Assembly: GCA_963854835.1 (NCBI GenBank)
Contig: OY978526.1
Span: forward strand, 35,192,501-35,256,500
Reading direction: 5' to 3'
Length of the DNA: 64,000 bases
DNA from: Megamerina dolium
Taxonomy: Eukaryota > Arthropoda > Insecta > Diptera > Megamerinidae
Shown: one piece after another, positions 39,352 through 51,867 of the stretch
Layout: each line of letters begins with the position of its first letter
Position numbering within the stretch: the stretch's first letter is position 1
Notes under the pieces: generated by a model
Seen by the model: the letters and a program-made list of their open reading frames with translations, nothing else
Told to the model about the DNA's origin: nothing
The model's database searches: none
Program-made: the position numbers and the translations under genes

Positions 39352-39505
39352 ATATTCACCAAAATCAGGCGCTTTTCCTTTCAAATCTCTCCGTCCCGCG
39401 CATAATTGATGTCACACAAAAAGCAAAACTTTTTTGCAGCTATGAAATGGGCAACCGCACCCTCAATTCTGTCAAATGGTACAAGGATGGGCAGGAATTT
39501 TTCAG
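39352..39505 (+). CDS. beat: beaten path family protein, exon A (start of first Ig domain)
   Basis: The exon follows a T-rich tract ending TTTTACAG and stops before GTGAG. It opens with two bases of a split codon, reads 50 full codons and ends with two bases of an Arg codon. The product contains SVPRIIDV, the first Ig Cys in KLFCSY, an N-glycosylation sequon (NRT) and the Ig tryptophan in NSVKWYKDGQEFF. This is the beat signature at the start of Ig domain 1. Beat proteins are secreted or membrane-attached neuronal proteins; Drosophila Beat-Ia promotes motor-axon defasciculation through the Side receptor. The signal peptide is absent from this exon, so at least one upstream coding exon is missing. 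The paralogue is not certain; the pattern looks closest to the beat-III group, from memory and unverified. Confidence 0.9.
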
Positions 39506-40643
39506 GTGAGTTAATAGCCAACTGCATGCATACAAATAGTATGTATATTGTACATACCATCATATAACGAACACATCAATTTATCAATTCACTGAAGCTT
39601 GTACTGAAAACTAAATTTAAAAAAAAAAAGAAGAAAACCCATGCCAAAAATAATATTTGAATAAAAAATAATTCTTTTTTAATGCATTCATGCATAGATT
39701 TCTTTTATATTATTTATTTATTTTTATACATACTCTTATGTATGTATGTATACATATGTACCATATACAACTCATACTATATGGAAATTTGAAAATTCAT
39801 AAAATGCATTGCTGATCACACAGTCGCTGCTCTTCTGCCACTGTTGTTGTTGCTGCTGCTGATATATTTGCCATCGAGTCGGGTACAGTTGTTAAAAGCG
39901 TTGCAACTAATTTAAGTACTTAATTGAAATGGTTTTTCACATATACATATACAATATATCGTATATCAGATAGCTATATGTATGCACATGTGGTTCAGCA
40001 CTCCAAATGAACTGCTGTCATATTTAATAGGTCATATAATGTATAGTTACGGTGACCAGATCAGATGATCTAAAGCAAAAATGGAATATATTTTTCATTG
40101 ATAACTGATTTCCGATAGTAAATCTACTTGCTGTCTCGAAAAAATATGATTACGAAATTATAATATTTTAGATCATGAACTACAAATTATTGGGTCATTA
40201 TTTCTTCATAAACCAGCTAGCCGACAGTTCGTAAATCAGCACTTGGGAGAAACAAAAATTTTATTTCGACTATTCTTTCCCCATAACAAGTCCCAGCAAT
40301 TATTAGGTGAGAAAAAATTATAACAAAAAAAAAACCAAATATTTTTGACAAAAAAGCGAAACGTCTGGTAACCGTATCTATATATATTATACAGATATAC
40401 ATACATATGTGTACTTGAAGGAGTACAGTATAAAGAAATACATGCTTCGGTTTGCTTCACGATACGAAGTAATCATGCAATGTTAGGATATACTACTTAT
40501 TGTAAAGTTAGCCAGAATTTATTTTTTCGAAAATGTTCAGATTAAATTAAAGCAGTGCGATTTCACGGTGCAGTTTCTCACTTTATGATAGCATAATCTT
40601 CACTTTCTTTTTTACAATAAAAAATACAAGTATAAAGTACAAT

Positions 40644-40910
40644 GTGCGTGCCATAGCACAGTGATCACTCAATTGTCGACAAGCAATTGGGAACTTTTCC
40701 GCCAGTAACAAATTTCCATAAAAGAGCTTCTAAAAGAGCTATGTGATAAAGCTCAGAAAAACTGATGTCACAAGAGTTCTTCCGTTCGAAACCCACTAAT
40801 ATATATAAGTAGGTCCCTTATAGTATTGTCCAAAAATTTCGCACTCACAAGAGAAGAGAAGCTCAGCCAAAGGTCCCTTCGGGGTCTATAACTGTCACAC
40901 ATTTTTTTTT
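40644..40910 (+). repeat. tRNA-derived SINE with internal deletion
   Basis: The copy starts GTGCGTGCCATAGCACAGTG, a mutated head, then jumps to TGTCGACAAGCAATTGGGAA in the body, so the B-box region is deleted. The body and tail (TAAGTAGGTCCCTT, CGGGGTCTATAACTGTCAC, poly-T) follow. An imperfect duplication flanks it: AAATACAAGTATAAAGTAC at 40622-40640 and AAATACAATATAAAGCAC at 40915-40932. This supports retrotransposition. Confidence 0.8.
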
Positions 40911-41036
40911 TACGAAATACAATATAAAGCACTCGCGAGATCTGCTATCAAAACCAATAATCTGTTTTCACAGCAAGGCTAGTATAAAAGGAACACAGTA
41001 CTTCTAAGTAAATCACCAATACTTAGTCATAAATAT

Positions 41037-42025
41037 AGTCATAAATATTGGTACACAACTAAACGCATTCATTAAGAATGCAATATGCGGTGCATCCATT
41101 TCATCTTGACTACGATTTGACAGTTGACATTTATGCTTCATTGCCAAGTAAAAAGTTTTTGGCATCAATTGTTTACAATCATGGAATGGGGCGACATTCA
41201 AAATCATATTTTTGTAGTTGGCTTACTAAAATACAACATGGGAAGAGACGATATCTTTCGGACGTTGCGTCTGCTTGGAATCACCCGCAATTTTGTGTAT
41301 CCTGCTGTGAAGTTGTTTGAGGATACTGGTGGAGTACGAGACCGTCAAAAATCCGGTCGTCCGCGCATTGTGAGAACTCTAAAAGCGATCAAAGCCGTGA
41401 AAAAACGAATCGACCGAAAACCGCTACGAAAACAGAAAATCTTGTCGCGGGAAATGCAAATTTCGCAAAAAATCCATGTCCATGAAGATTTACAGACAGA
41501 TTGTGTTTACTGACGAGAAAATCTTCACCGTAAAAGAATCGTTCAATAAACAGAACGATCGTTTGTATGCTCGGTTATCCAGAGAAGCATCTCAACTCAA
41601 CCCGAGTATCCAAAGAGGCCATAAGGCAAAAAGGACTCAACTGTGGCTAAAAAACAACATTCCGGACTTCATAGCAACATATGATTGGCCAGCTGGTAGT
41701 CCAGATCTCAACCCGTTGGGTTTCGAGTTGTAGTCCGTAGTTCGTACAGGGCATAGCTTGTTCTACTCGACACCCAAATATTGAGTTGTTGAAGCGAGCC
41801 CTTGTCCGTGCAGTGGACAATTTCCCCATACATGAAGTGCATCTCGCGATGGCTGAGTGGCCAGATCGTCTCAAGTCGTGTTGGAAGGCAAATGGAAGTC
41901 ATTTCGAATAAGTTGTTCTAAGATTTGTAGCCATTGAATAACCCAATAAAAAGAAAACAAGTTTTTAAAAATATTAATTCGTTTTCATTTGGCGTCGATT
42001 TTTCTGTGTACCAATATTTATGACT
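41037..42025 (+). mobile_element. Degraded maT-like mariner element
   Basis: Perfect 21-bp inverted termini lie at 41037-41057 and 42005-42025 (AGTCATAAATATTGG... and complement). The transposase survives in pieces. The N-terminal helix-turn-helix region is at 41181-41470 (GLLKYNMGRDDIFRTLRLLG, then a GRPRIVRT hook). After a frameshift come FTDEKIFTV (first catalytic Asp), WLKNNIPDFIATYDWPAGSP and DLNPLGFEL. The DWPAGSPDLNPL pattern is that of the maT (DD37D) group. Two deletions are evident: before the first Asp block, and from the RGH block to KAKRTQ, which removes the second Asp. The third Asp is replaced by Gly. A tandem 12-mer, TAGTCATAAATA, occurs at 41024-41047 across the left end. Confidence 0.85.
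41181..41920 (+). pseudogene. maT-like transposase remnant
   Basis: The frame at 41181-41513 covers the DNA-binding part. The frame at 41476-41733 covers the first Asp block and the third-Asp block with Asp changed to Gly. After the stop at 41733, broken C-terminal pieces (WSVV, NGSHFE-like) reach about 41920. All three requirements for catalysis are compromised. Confidence 0.8.
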
Positions 42026-43779
42026 TGACTAGATATATATATATAGAGAGAGACACAACAACTACTGCCAACTCTTTAAAATATTTATTACCACAATTAT
42101 TGGCATTAATAAAGTGACATGGTAAAAAATAAATGACATTTTACAAATTGAAATATTAAAACCATTTGAATCCTTTAACCCATCAATCAGTTCCAAACAA
42201 CCTATCATACAATAATTATAATTGTTGTTTTTTTTTTTTAGCTAAACAGATGATGCATTGGCATGTGCTACATAAAACGATTACAGCTAATCAGCAACGA
42301 TTTGTAGAAGCTATACGTATAGTTACATATATGTAAAAACAATATATATGAATGTTGTATTGAAATGCACAAATGGGACTTAATACAATGCCACAATTAA
42401 TTGCATTGTCCTTTGGCATTTTTTACAAATCGTATTCGTCGACCAATATAAATATGTGGCAATAATAAAAAATGACAAATACAAAAATTGAAATAAGCCA
42501 CAATAAATTTCAATTAAAATTTTCACCCTTTGGTCACCAAAAAAAAAAAAAACAACTCAAGAGCATCCAAATTACGAACAAGTATGTGAGTATACATATA
42601 TTGGTATCCGCTGTTGCAATTGCAACAATTCAAACTTCAGCAAATTAACAAGACCGAACGGAATCATATAACATATACAAAAAAAACAAAAAATAAATAA
42701 AAGTATATGAAAAAATATCGTGATTGTGGCTTTTCAGACAATACGTCGGATTTGCAACAAATCTATGTGTGAATATGCCGTATGAGTTAGTGAGTAGGGT
42801 AATAGGTTTGGTGCTATGGCAACGAAAGCCATATAGTGATAGTCTATTGTCCAGCTATGCTGATGGCCAATTTAAACGGAATGTCGCTATATGATTTGTT
42901 TTTTTTTTTTCATTTGAATTTTTATTAGAATATTTTTTAACGTATTTCCAATATATAAAATATACTATACATTTAGGTATCATATATGTATAATGAATTA
43001 CTTTAGCGGTAGGCGACAAATACAGAAACTACAATTTCGCCTTATTGAAATTGCACCATTTTTCAATAGTTCAGTGATTTTCATTTTTGTTTGGTTTTAT
43101 TTTCTGATATTGTATTTAAAAGTTATTTGCATATTTTTGGTCGATAAGCTGTGTCATAAATTTGATTCGCAAAACTGCAAAAAATAGACATATACCCTAC
43201 GAAATCAAATAAACTAGTTGAACTTGTGTGAGGAGAGAAACTTAATATTCGTTTTTCATCGTTCGAATAAATAATTACATATATAGGGTATTGTAAAGTT
43301 GTCTCTATTATATGGTCATCCTGATAAGAGTGCATTTTTTTAACATTCAAGAAACATAATTATTTGTTATCTTAGCATGGATTGAGGAAAAATATGTCGC
43401 TAGTGACTTCAGCTCATAGAGTCAGTATCAAATTTATAACGCGGGCCTTTTCTTTCCCAGCTGAGTTATTACTCAGTCAGCCAGGGTCAAACAAGAGAGC
43501 AGCGTAAAAACTCTTGTTGTAGGAGGAGGACCAAATTCCACACGATTGCCTTTTGCAATCAATTCACCGACACCGACAGTGTTCGGCTCGGTACTAATGG
43601 AACTACTACTATTTTGTTGCATTTTTCTTTATTTTCCTTTCTTTCTTTCTTTTTACAATTTTTTAATGCAAATTCAATTTCTTACTCTACGCCTAAATGG
43701 AATACCTAACCTTACTTATACAATGAGGATTTATAGAATTGACCAGTGCCACCTGGTCGCACCTAACGAATCAGTCGTC

Positions 43780-44200
43780 TGATACAGGGATCTCCTGTAT
43801 CTAGCTCCCTGACATCACACCTAGAAGAGGAAGACCTTTATAGCAATATATAGAAACAACCAACGGGGTGGCGAATGGTTGCTGCTGGTATATGCGGTTA
43901 GTCAAAATAACCCGGGCAAAGCTGATGGCATGCAGGCGACTACTTCAAGCGAGCGATCGAATACAGAGAGCCTCGCTTAAAGCAAGAACTACTTATAGCC
44001 GTCAAGTGAATTAATGCCTGCACGACTGCAAGAGCAGTCGTTCGGATAGCATGCTACTCGAACGGGCCGATTCAAAAATTTAGCAAGATCGTTTCAACTA
44101 GTATATCGGGTTACGATTTATGCTGCAACTAGCCACCGACGTAGCGTACGTACGTACTGCCCGTACGTAAGAGCAAAAATTTGTCAAAAGTTATTCCCGA
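43780..44200. other. Higher-GC segment of unknown origin
   Basis: This segment is visibly richer in G+C than the surrounding intron (for example CAACGGGGTGGCGAATGG and CCGACGTAGCGTACGTACG). No frame gives a recognisable protein. It may be an old transposon or a diverged repeat. Confidence 0.35.
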
Positions 44201-45594
44201 CGGAGATATCGACTGTTCTTTCTTGTATACATACATAATAATGTTGCCATGTATCACTGTGCGTGCATGCTTTTAATCACACCATTTTCATGATCAAATT
44301 TCATAATATATATGTTAGAAACTAAGAAAAAAAATTAATATACGTGAAGTATATTTTAATAAATAACTACACACGATGATAGTTTTGATTAATTAAAAAA
44401 AAAACTAAACTTTTTCAGTTAATTTTTTATTCATTTATAAAAGTCCAAGCTGGTAACCTTGTAAACATATAGAGCGATCAGCTGACACGTTTTTACGTTA
44501 AAAATCTAATTGCCGTTGATTCTCTCCGCTACGAGCAACGTCTACGTCACCGTCATACGGTGGTGAGTTTTCGTTAACACGACATTCTCATAAGATAGGT
44601 CGTGTTGCAGCATTACTCGATCAAGTATTGATTGGTTTTATTACCTTTTCTATCATGCTTTACGTTGGCAAGTCATACACCTTTAGTACATATCTATGTA
44701 TAAAGCATTTAAGAATTATGTAGTGTAAAATTCCTACGATGCTACATTTTACGTTCAGTGAAAATTCATTTGATTGTTTCTTCTTTCTCTGTTGTCATAA
44801 TGATTGACTACTCGAGTATGTGTATGTGTGTACACATCTACTGATATTACTGTATGACGACAATACGGAGAAAAAGATGAATCAAATGAATTTTTCTATG
44901 ATACACATATTTGCTATGGTTTGTTTATTGTTGGTACGTTGAATATTTGAATGATTTATGTAGTGTTCGTATGTAGGTATGTAAAAGGTTGTAACAGGCT
45001 TAATTTTGACCTGTTACAAATTTTTCCTTCAATATTCGACTGTGATGAGTCAACAGATCCTTCAGCGATGTTTTTAAATAATTCGATTGTGGAACTACAA
45101 GGCCCGATTAAATATATGTGATACATGACACATGACTTTTAGACATTTAATAGCTATAAGTGAATATTATATAAATTGAGTGCGGTTCCTTTATACAAAT
45201 TTGAAAATCAAGCTGCCTACATACTATGCATATAGTTACTTCATAATCGATAAATACCTTTAAACCCACTCATAGCAGAGTAGAATGAGAAGAGCAAAAT
45301 ATTTCACAAAAACTCACAAAAATACTTCACCTCATCTGCATAAAGTACGTACATCAAATGTGAATTATTTCTTTGACATTCTTGAATTCATTTTTCATTT
45401 ATATGCAGCATTTATGCGAGAGCTTACATATATTTTTTTTAGAGTGCTTCAAAAATTTTGAATATTTATAAGTTTTTACATTCATTTGTAATTCCTATCT
45501 ATGCAATAGTATTTGCTTCATTTGCATTCCAACTTGCATTTTGCAAATGACCATCACTTTACACTATGCTTTGTTTACTCTCCTCTAATTTCAG

Positions 45595-45803
45595 ATACTC
45601 TCCGCTAACACCACCGACCACAAATGTGTTTCCCGTCAAGGGTGTTACCATTGCCGATGGTTCATCGCACTGCAATCAATTTATCTGTAATGTTGAATTG
45701 GAAAAATTGAACGTACACTCTTCAGGCTCATATCGATGCGAAGTTTCCGGTGATGCGCCCGAATTCAAATTGATCGATAAAACGGCAAACATGACAGTTG
45801 GTG
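45595..45803 (+). CDS. beat: beaten path family protein, exon B (end of first Ig domain)
   Basis: The exon follows CTAATTTCAG and ends before GTAAG. The first base completes the Arg split from exon A, giving FFRYSPLTPP across the junction. It then encodes VFPVKGVTIADG, a CNQFIC cysteine pair, the F-strand SSGSYRCEVSGDAPEF with the second Ig Cys, and an NMT glycosylation site. The order and the SGDAP block are characteristic of beat proteins. It ends in phase 1, matching exon C. The open frame seen from 45566 to 45859 simply reads through both splice sites. Confidence 0.92.
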
Positions 45804-46169
45804 GTAAGCCGAATGAATACATAGTCTTTTCTAAATCGATTCCGAATACATTTACATAAATGTACATTGTATATGTATAGTATATAAATAATTTAAATCT
45901 TTCATATCATCAGAAAATTATCTTTTTCCCCCTTTTTAATATGTTTTTTTTTTTTTGTTACATAGCTCTTTCTTTTTGGCGATAAATCTTATACGAGTAC
46001 ACACACTCGGTATTTATGTATTTATATGAATAACACCTACTGCCAAAAGCACTCAAAAAAAATAAACACACATTTCAGCAGGTACGACAAGACATTCAAT
46101 GCATGTTTAAACAACCAAATCGATTAAGACACACAAAAAAAGACACAAAAATTGTATGCACCTAGTGAG

Positions 46170-46437
46170 CAGAGCTGGGTAGTAAAGATTAATTTAGCAA
46201 TTGAATTACAAACAGCAGTAGAGAAGCGCAATTTTTTAATTAAATTTGATCAAAAGCAGTCATCGAACATTCATGCCACCAGAGAGGCTTCATATATCAT
46301 CTTTAATTAATAATCTTCTAAGCTTTCAAATTTTTTCAAAATTAATTGCACAGATATAGAAGAATTCTTCAAGTAATGTGATGTAAGGTTTCCAAGAAAT
46401 TAAGAATATAATGTGATATTGAATGTACCCAGCCCTG
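46170..46437. mobile_element. hAT-like MITE candidate
   Basis: The ends are CAGAGCTGGGTA at 46170-46181 and its near complement TACCCAGCCCTG at 46426-46437 (one mismatch). The CAG...CTG ends and length of 268 bp suit a hAT-type miniature element. The flanking octamers CTAGTGAG and GTGCTGAG match at five of eight places, so the target-site duplication is only suggestive. There is no coding content. Confidence 0.55.
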
Positions 46438-48263
46438 GTGCTGAGAAACAAGACGTAAATGTAAAATGAATCTTGCAAGATGGCAAACTTTCAGTAACAC
46501 AATAACAACAGAAAGCAAACAAACGAATTAAACTCAATTTACGGAATACTTCATAAAATTATAAATGAGTCGGAATATAAATAATCGGTGGTAGAGAGGT
46601 GGAGAGAGTAGCAGCGAAATGATGAAAAACGCCCGCAAGGATAGCATAAACGCGTATTCATTTATCATTGACAAGGCATACACACAAACATATGCACACA
46701 TATCCACACATATTTACATATACTGTGTATACATTGTGACTGTGCACGTATGTGGGCGTATGAGAGTGTCATTCAGTTCAAAGGACACAAAGAATAAACG
46801 CAGAAAAATGGTGACACGCAGCTTCCATTTGTATGAGTAATGATGTTAAATAAATTCTGTTCCTTTTCTTCTTCTCTTTCTTTTTTTTTTACTATACTCG
46901 TCATCATACTCTTACACAATTCTCACACTACATCTTTTCCTCGATCATTTCCATTACCGATTCCATTCTTCATGTAAGCACATGCATGTGGGCATGTTAT
47001 AAAGGTTATGTATGTACTACTACTAATATATATACGCCTATAGCGATGCGAATTTCACTCAAAATGAATGATATAGTACTGAGAATATGTGATTGCTGCT
47101 TGGTTTCTAAATATTCAATGTACTACTGTGCGTCGCGCTATCCATTGTGATGCAAAATAGGTGTATACAAATTTAGCTCAATTGGAAATTTTGTGCGAAT
47201 CAATTTGTAATCTCAAGTGGTTCTGGTTCTAGTATAATGGATGGGCACATACACAGGGGGCTTATGTTACTAAAGGTGTCACGTGCGTTACCACACTCCC
47301 ACGTCTACACCTACATATAACATATGTACGAGTACTTACTGACAGACAGTGGCACACATTCAACCATATAAATGATTTAACGCACGATTTTACTCTTGAA
47401 ACACAAATCGATTCAAATGATGGCAAAGTGTACATTACACAATGTCAATTTACCACCTCACACCGTCTGGAGTTAAAATGATTTATTTTGTCACACAATC
47501 TCATATTACACAACAAATGGAAATTTGCCTTTATTGGTTTTGATTTTCGATTTGGGCAAATCAAAAGATTCATTCATTCATTCATTCATTACGTTTGAAA
47601 ATCGCAATAACTCACAAAAGCCCATTATTTCGATGAAAGCTGAAAACAATCAAATTACTCACGTATTACTAGATACATATGTATATACATAATTGTAGGT
47701 ACATGTGCATGTATACTCAGTGCAAACACTTTTGCACCCCTTAAACAAATATTCTGTCATTAAATGATGACTTTTAATTGGCACCAAATTCGAATCAAGT
47801 CAATAGCTGCATAATGGACAATGGGATAAACCGCCTCTAACGAGTTAGTAGAGAGATGATTATATTTACTATTTAGTACGATGGTGTGTGCTCACTTCAG
47901 AAACCGCAAATGTCAACCCTTGTCATAAATTGGATGTTGAAAGCAGAAGATATCAACGACGAATGACGAATGGAATTTTCGTCGCGATGACAACCATCCT
48001 GAAAGTGAATAGTGAAAGGGATACAGAATAAGGTCAACAAGGCTTTTGCATTTTTTTAATTGAAGTTCAAGTACATAGTATATAGTAGATTTTTTACTCA
48101 TAAAAAGGCTTTTATTAAAACGCCTGAATTGGTCATTATATTTAAAATTTTAAGTGAAAATCGTTCATAATTGATTTTCATATTTCTGAGCAAAATTACT
48201 AAGTAAATATAATTACGCAGTGAGACACTTTCAAATGAGAAAAAGAAGAGAAAATTATATCAT

Positions 48264-48905
48264 TAGGCTGTTGAAATTAGTATGTCATTTTTTGAAGTGT
48301 AAACAACATGACTTTTCTTAGCTCTGACTATATAAAATTTTGTGCCTGCAAACTCCCATTCGCGGCTAGCTTTTTTTTTTTGTTTTCATCTAAAGAAAAG
48401 TGCATATGGAGAACATGCTCCATAAATTTCAACTTGTACATTTTGGTTTAGACGGTTCAGAAGTGGTGTTGAATAAAGTGAAGACGATGAATTGAAGGTT
48501 TTTTTGGACGAAGACCCGTGTCAAACTCAAAAAGAGCTTGCTGAATCTTTGGGAGTGACTCAACAAGCCATTTCATTGCATCTAAAGAACGTAAGTATGA
48601 TCCAGAAAATGAGAAATTGGGTTCCATATGAATTGAAACCAAGAGACATCGAAAGGCGATTTTGCTTATTTGATATGCTGCTTCAACGGTACAAATAAAA
48701 GTTTTTTTTTCATCGGATCGTTACTGGCGACGAAAAAGGGATCTATTGTGACAACCCTAAGCACAAATTGTGATATGTGAGACCTGGCCAACCAGCCAAA
48801 TCGACTCTAAAGCGGAATATCCATAGTTCGAATCAGAAGGATATGGTGTATTATGAGCTGCTAAAAACATATAATAAGTACATAGACCCATTTTTTGAGA
48901 CTAAA
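48264..48905 (+). mobile_element. Truncated mariner element
   Basis: A possible left end with TTAGGCTGTTGAAATTAGTA starts near 48264. Coding remnants begin at 48480 as EDDELKVFLDEDPCQTQKEL and continue through SLGVTQQAISLHL, VPYELKPRDIERRF and, after a stop, HRIVTGDEKGIYCDNPKHK with the first catalytic Asp. The last piece is YYELLK near 48866. This is the N-terminal and early catalytic half of a mauritiana-type mariner transposase. Everything beyond YYELLK, including the second and third Asp, is missing, and no right terminus was found. Confidence 0.8.
48480..48880 (+). pseudogene. Mariner transposase remnant (N-terminal half)
   Basis: The first frame (48480-48698) has the helix-turn-helix VTQQAIS and the WVPYELKPRD linker. 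A stop (48696-48698) and a frame change follow. The TGDEK block carries the first Asp, but the expected Trp after it is Gly. The frame at 48777-49016 keeps only NIHSSNQ and YYELL before unrelated sequence. Confidence 0.78.
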
Positions 48906-50502
48906 GTCCCAAAGAAGCTGAAACAGATTAATTTTGTTGTTCTTGTTGTTGTTAATTACGACACCCTAAATACGAAACCTAATTTTTATCGATCACAAAA
49001 TTTAATAAGAAGCTAGAAAAAAGATGTTTAAGCAATTTTCCTCAATGGAAACATTACTTTTCATTTTAACTACAAATTATCCCTTCGTTTTTATGTTTGT
49101 TCCTGGATTCGGCTATGCGTTTTTTCCAATCTGTAAATTAAACGTTTTTTTGTGACTTTGTTTTGTTTACACAATACAAAAGAAAAGAACAACAAAAATG
49201 AAAAGATTGCTCATAAAAATTTACATATAGGTACATTCTGTTGTACAATATTTACACACACACATATGCACACATACATACAGGCAGCGACTAGAAACAT
49301 TATATTTCTCAACCTGACACAATTCCCAGGCAAAATTTTCATCACAAAAACAATAATAAAAGTAAAAACAACACCTGAATGGCAACCAAAAGAATAGAAA
49401 ATTCATAGAAACAACAACAACAACAACAACAGGTTGTTAAGTATCCTTAGAGATCCCTTTTATGATTCGATCGCATTCTGCATCTCTTTTGGTTTTGTTT
49501 CATTTTGCATATAAAAACAGAAAAACCGAAAACAACAACATCAACAACAAAATATAAATATGTTCGTATCATAAGAAAACATGTACCTACATAATTTTTA
49601 CCACAGAAATAACAATAAACAAAGCAACATTAAAATGAAAAACAACAACAACAACAGCAACAACGGCACATTATATGACACTTTGAAAGTAAATGTACTC
49701 TATGAGTGCATCGACCATAACCCCGCCACCAAGCCTATTATGAATAACCATTATGTAAGCTTCATCAACATCATCATCATAACCGTAATCATCGTCATCT
49801 TCTTCATCAACAGCGGTACTTCACTTGATAACCACCCACTTATCCATCCATACATCCATCCATCCATCCATCCAACTCTCCTCACATACATACATACGAT
49901 ATGTACAGTAACTCACATTTATTCAGTCGTTCATTCATTTATGTCTTTGCACTGACTGTAACCGCCACAGGCATTTCATTTGAGTTTGCATCTAATCTTA
50001 AGTAAACGCGTGCGTGGCATGCTGTTTATCAAAGCTAACAATTTGGTTAATGTCATAACCACAAGTTGTCTGCGTAAATATGAGTGCGTGTGTCGGTATG
50101 AGTACATACAAATACTGTACAAATATTAGTTATTAGGTAAGAGTATATGTCGGTCGATGGCATTCATTGTACATGTAGAACAAGTATTAGGAAGAGTAAA
50201 TAAATTGCTATTGAAAGGAAGAGGACAAGTTTATTGTTAATCATTCAATCTTCGGAATGTTAAAATAGCCTTTAATGAATCTACACACGAGTATGAACAA
50301 GTACTTATTAAATTGACTTAATGTAGGTACTCGTAATAATTTCATACATCAAGTGAAGGATTGCTGTTAAACAGTATCACTTTTATCCAATATACTAGTA
50401 TGCAATTGATTGATTGTTTATATCCTACACTCAAAAAGGAAAGAGTAAATTGAGTTTGTGCTTCTGTTTGCAACACTCCTAAAAAAAAGGTATGGAAATG
50501 TA

Positions 50503-51735
50503 TAAGGTCCAGTAAAATTTTTCCATTATTTTTGCATTGAATTCGAAGTTTCATTTAACATAGTTAGAATGATCCGATTTAGGTCAAATATGCACCATTT
50601 TGTTCGATAACTTGTTGCCATTTTGAAGGTAATATTATAATGCCACTCTCATAAAAACCCTTGTCCCTATTGGCAAAAAACTGGGACTTTCGATATTCAC
50701 AAGCTTCTCTTGAGGCGAATTTTTCACCAGCAAAATCTTTCGCCATAGACAGGAACAGGTAGTAATCATTTGTTGCCAGGTCCGGACTATAAGGTGGATG
50801 CATAAGAACCTCCTAACCAAGCTCCCGGAGCTTCTGGCGAGTCACTATCGATGTGTGTGGCACAATTCCTCTGCTATTGGCCAAAGCTGGCCGCTTCTGG
50901 GCGATTGCTTGCTTCAGACGGTCCAATTGTTAACAGTACAGGTCCGAATTAAGAGTTTGGCCATAAGGGAGCAGCTCATAGTAGATGATTCCCTGCCAAT
51001 CCCACCACCTGGCCGTCAATCCTAGTTTGGCCACCGTTTGCGCCGGCTTACCACGATTCGACCACGACCGTTTTCACTTGACGTTGTCGTAAGTGACCCA
51101 CTTTTCATCACCGGTAACCATCCGCTTCAGAAATGGATCGATTTTGTTGCGATTCAGCAGCAATTCGCAGATGGAAATTCAGTCCATGAGGTTTTTTTGC
51201 GTTACCTCGTGTGGCACCCATACATCAGCTTCTTTTTGTATCCAGCCTTATTTAAATGGTTCCAAACTTTTTTTGTGCAATGTTTAGCTCCTGGGCAATA
51301 GAAACAGTACTAACATGACGGTCAGATTCGACGATTTCCATTATTTTATCGATATTGGCCTTCCAGAGCGAGGTGTATCTTTGTCATCAGAATTACCGGA
51401 ACGGAATCGACGAAACTAAAATTGCACATGATTGGCTGTTACAGTATCAGGACCATAAACATTATTCACACTTTCAGGCGTCTGGCTTGCGTTTTCGCCT
51501 TTATCGAAGAAAAACTGTAAAATATGGCGTATTTTCTCTTTACTACTGTCCATCTTTGACGCATGCTGAAACAATACTGAGTCAAGCAATCACAAAACTG
51601 CCTGAAAAGTTTATTTAGTACAAAATCCTATCTTTCTAACGCCATCTAACGCCCGATCGCACTTATACAACGCGAGATACAGATTGCTAAAGCTATCTAT
51701 TGGAAAAATAATGGATTAATTTTTACTACACCTGA
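50503..51735 (-). mobile_element. Near full-length mariner pseudo-element
   Basis: Imperfect inverted termini of about 36 bp lie at 50501-50536 and 51701-51737, sharing AGTAAAA and TCCATTATTTTT cores, with TA at both ends. On the minus strand a transposase remnant runs from 51553 to the stop at 50579-50581, close to full length. Order: SSKEKIRHILQFFFDKGENA (helix-turn-helix), FRRFRSGN, RSGRP, VTGDEKWVTYDN (first Asp), WWDWQGIIYYELL, then MHPPYSPDLATNDYYLF (third-Asp block) and a C-terminal KWQQVIEQNGAYL. Several stops and frameshifts interrupt it, and the second-Asp block is altered. It is a dead copy, but the best preserved of the classical mariners here. Confidence 0.88.
50579..51553 (-). 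pseudogene. Mariner transposase pseudogene
   Basis: The start is taken as the Met before DSSKEKIRH at 51551-51553. The final 74 codons are open (50803-50579). In the PDLAPSD signature the sequence is PDLATND, still with the Asp. The plus-strand frames at 50798-51618 are shadows of this pseudogene. Confidence 0.83.
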
Positions 51736-51787
51736 TATATAGCGACATTATTGATCAGTATCACTATATAGATAAATTTAGACGCAT

Positions 51788-51867
51788 GATAGGTTAGGTT
51801 AGGTTATGTGGCTGTCCTCTCCCTCTGAGAGGACACCCTTAGTCCAGAAAGTCCCATTGTGATACCA
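51788..51867. repeat. GGTTAGGTTAGG-type dispersed repeat scrap
   Basis: Contains ATAGGTTAGGTTAGGTTATG, then CCTCTCCCTCTGAGAGGACA and CCCATTGTGATACCA. Strings of this kind recur in higher-fly genomes as part of a dispersed repeat, as far as I recall. It directly abuts the SINE fragment at 51868. Confidence 0.5.

Larger units (their letters stand above)
39506..45594 (+). other. beat intron between exons A and B
   Basis: A 6.1-kb intron with GTGAG donor and TTTCAG acceptor. It holds a SINE (40644-40910), a maT-like mariner relic (41037-42025), a higher-GC segment (about 43780-44200) and AT-rich filler. No nested gene is supported. Confidence 0.85.

Noticed and set aside
50798..51618. Series of plus-strand frames of 61-87 codons
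   Set aside because: They lie antisense to the mariner transposase pseudogene, which reads well on the minus strand.
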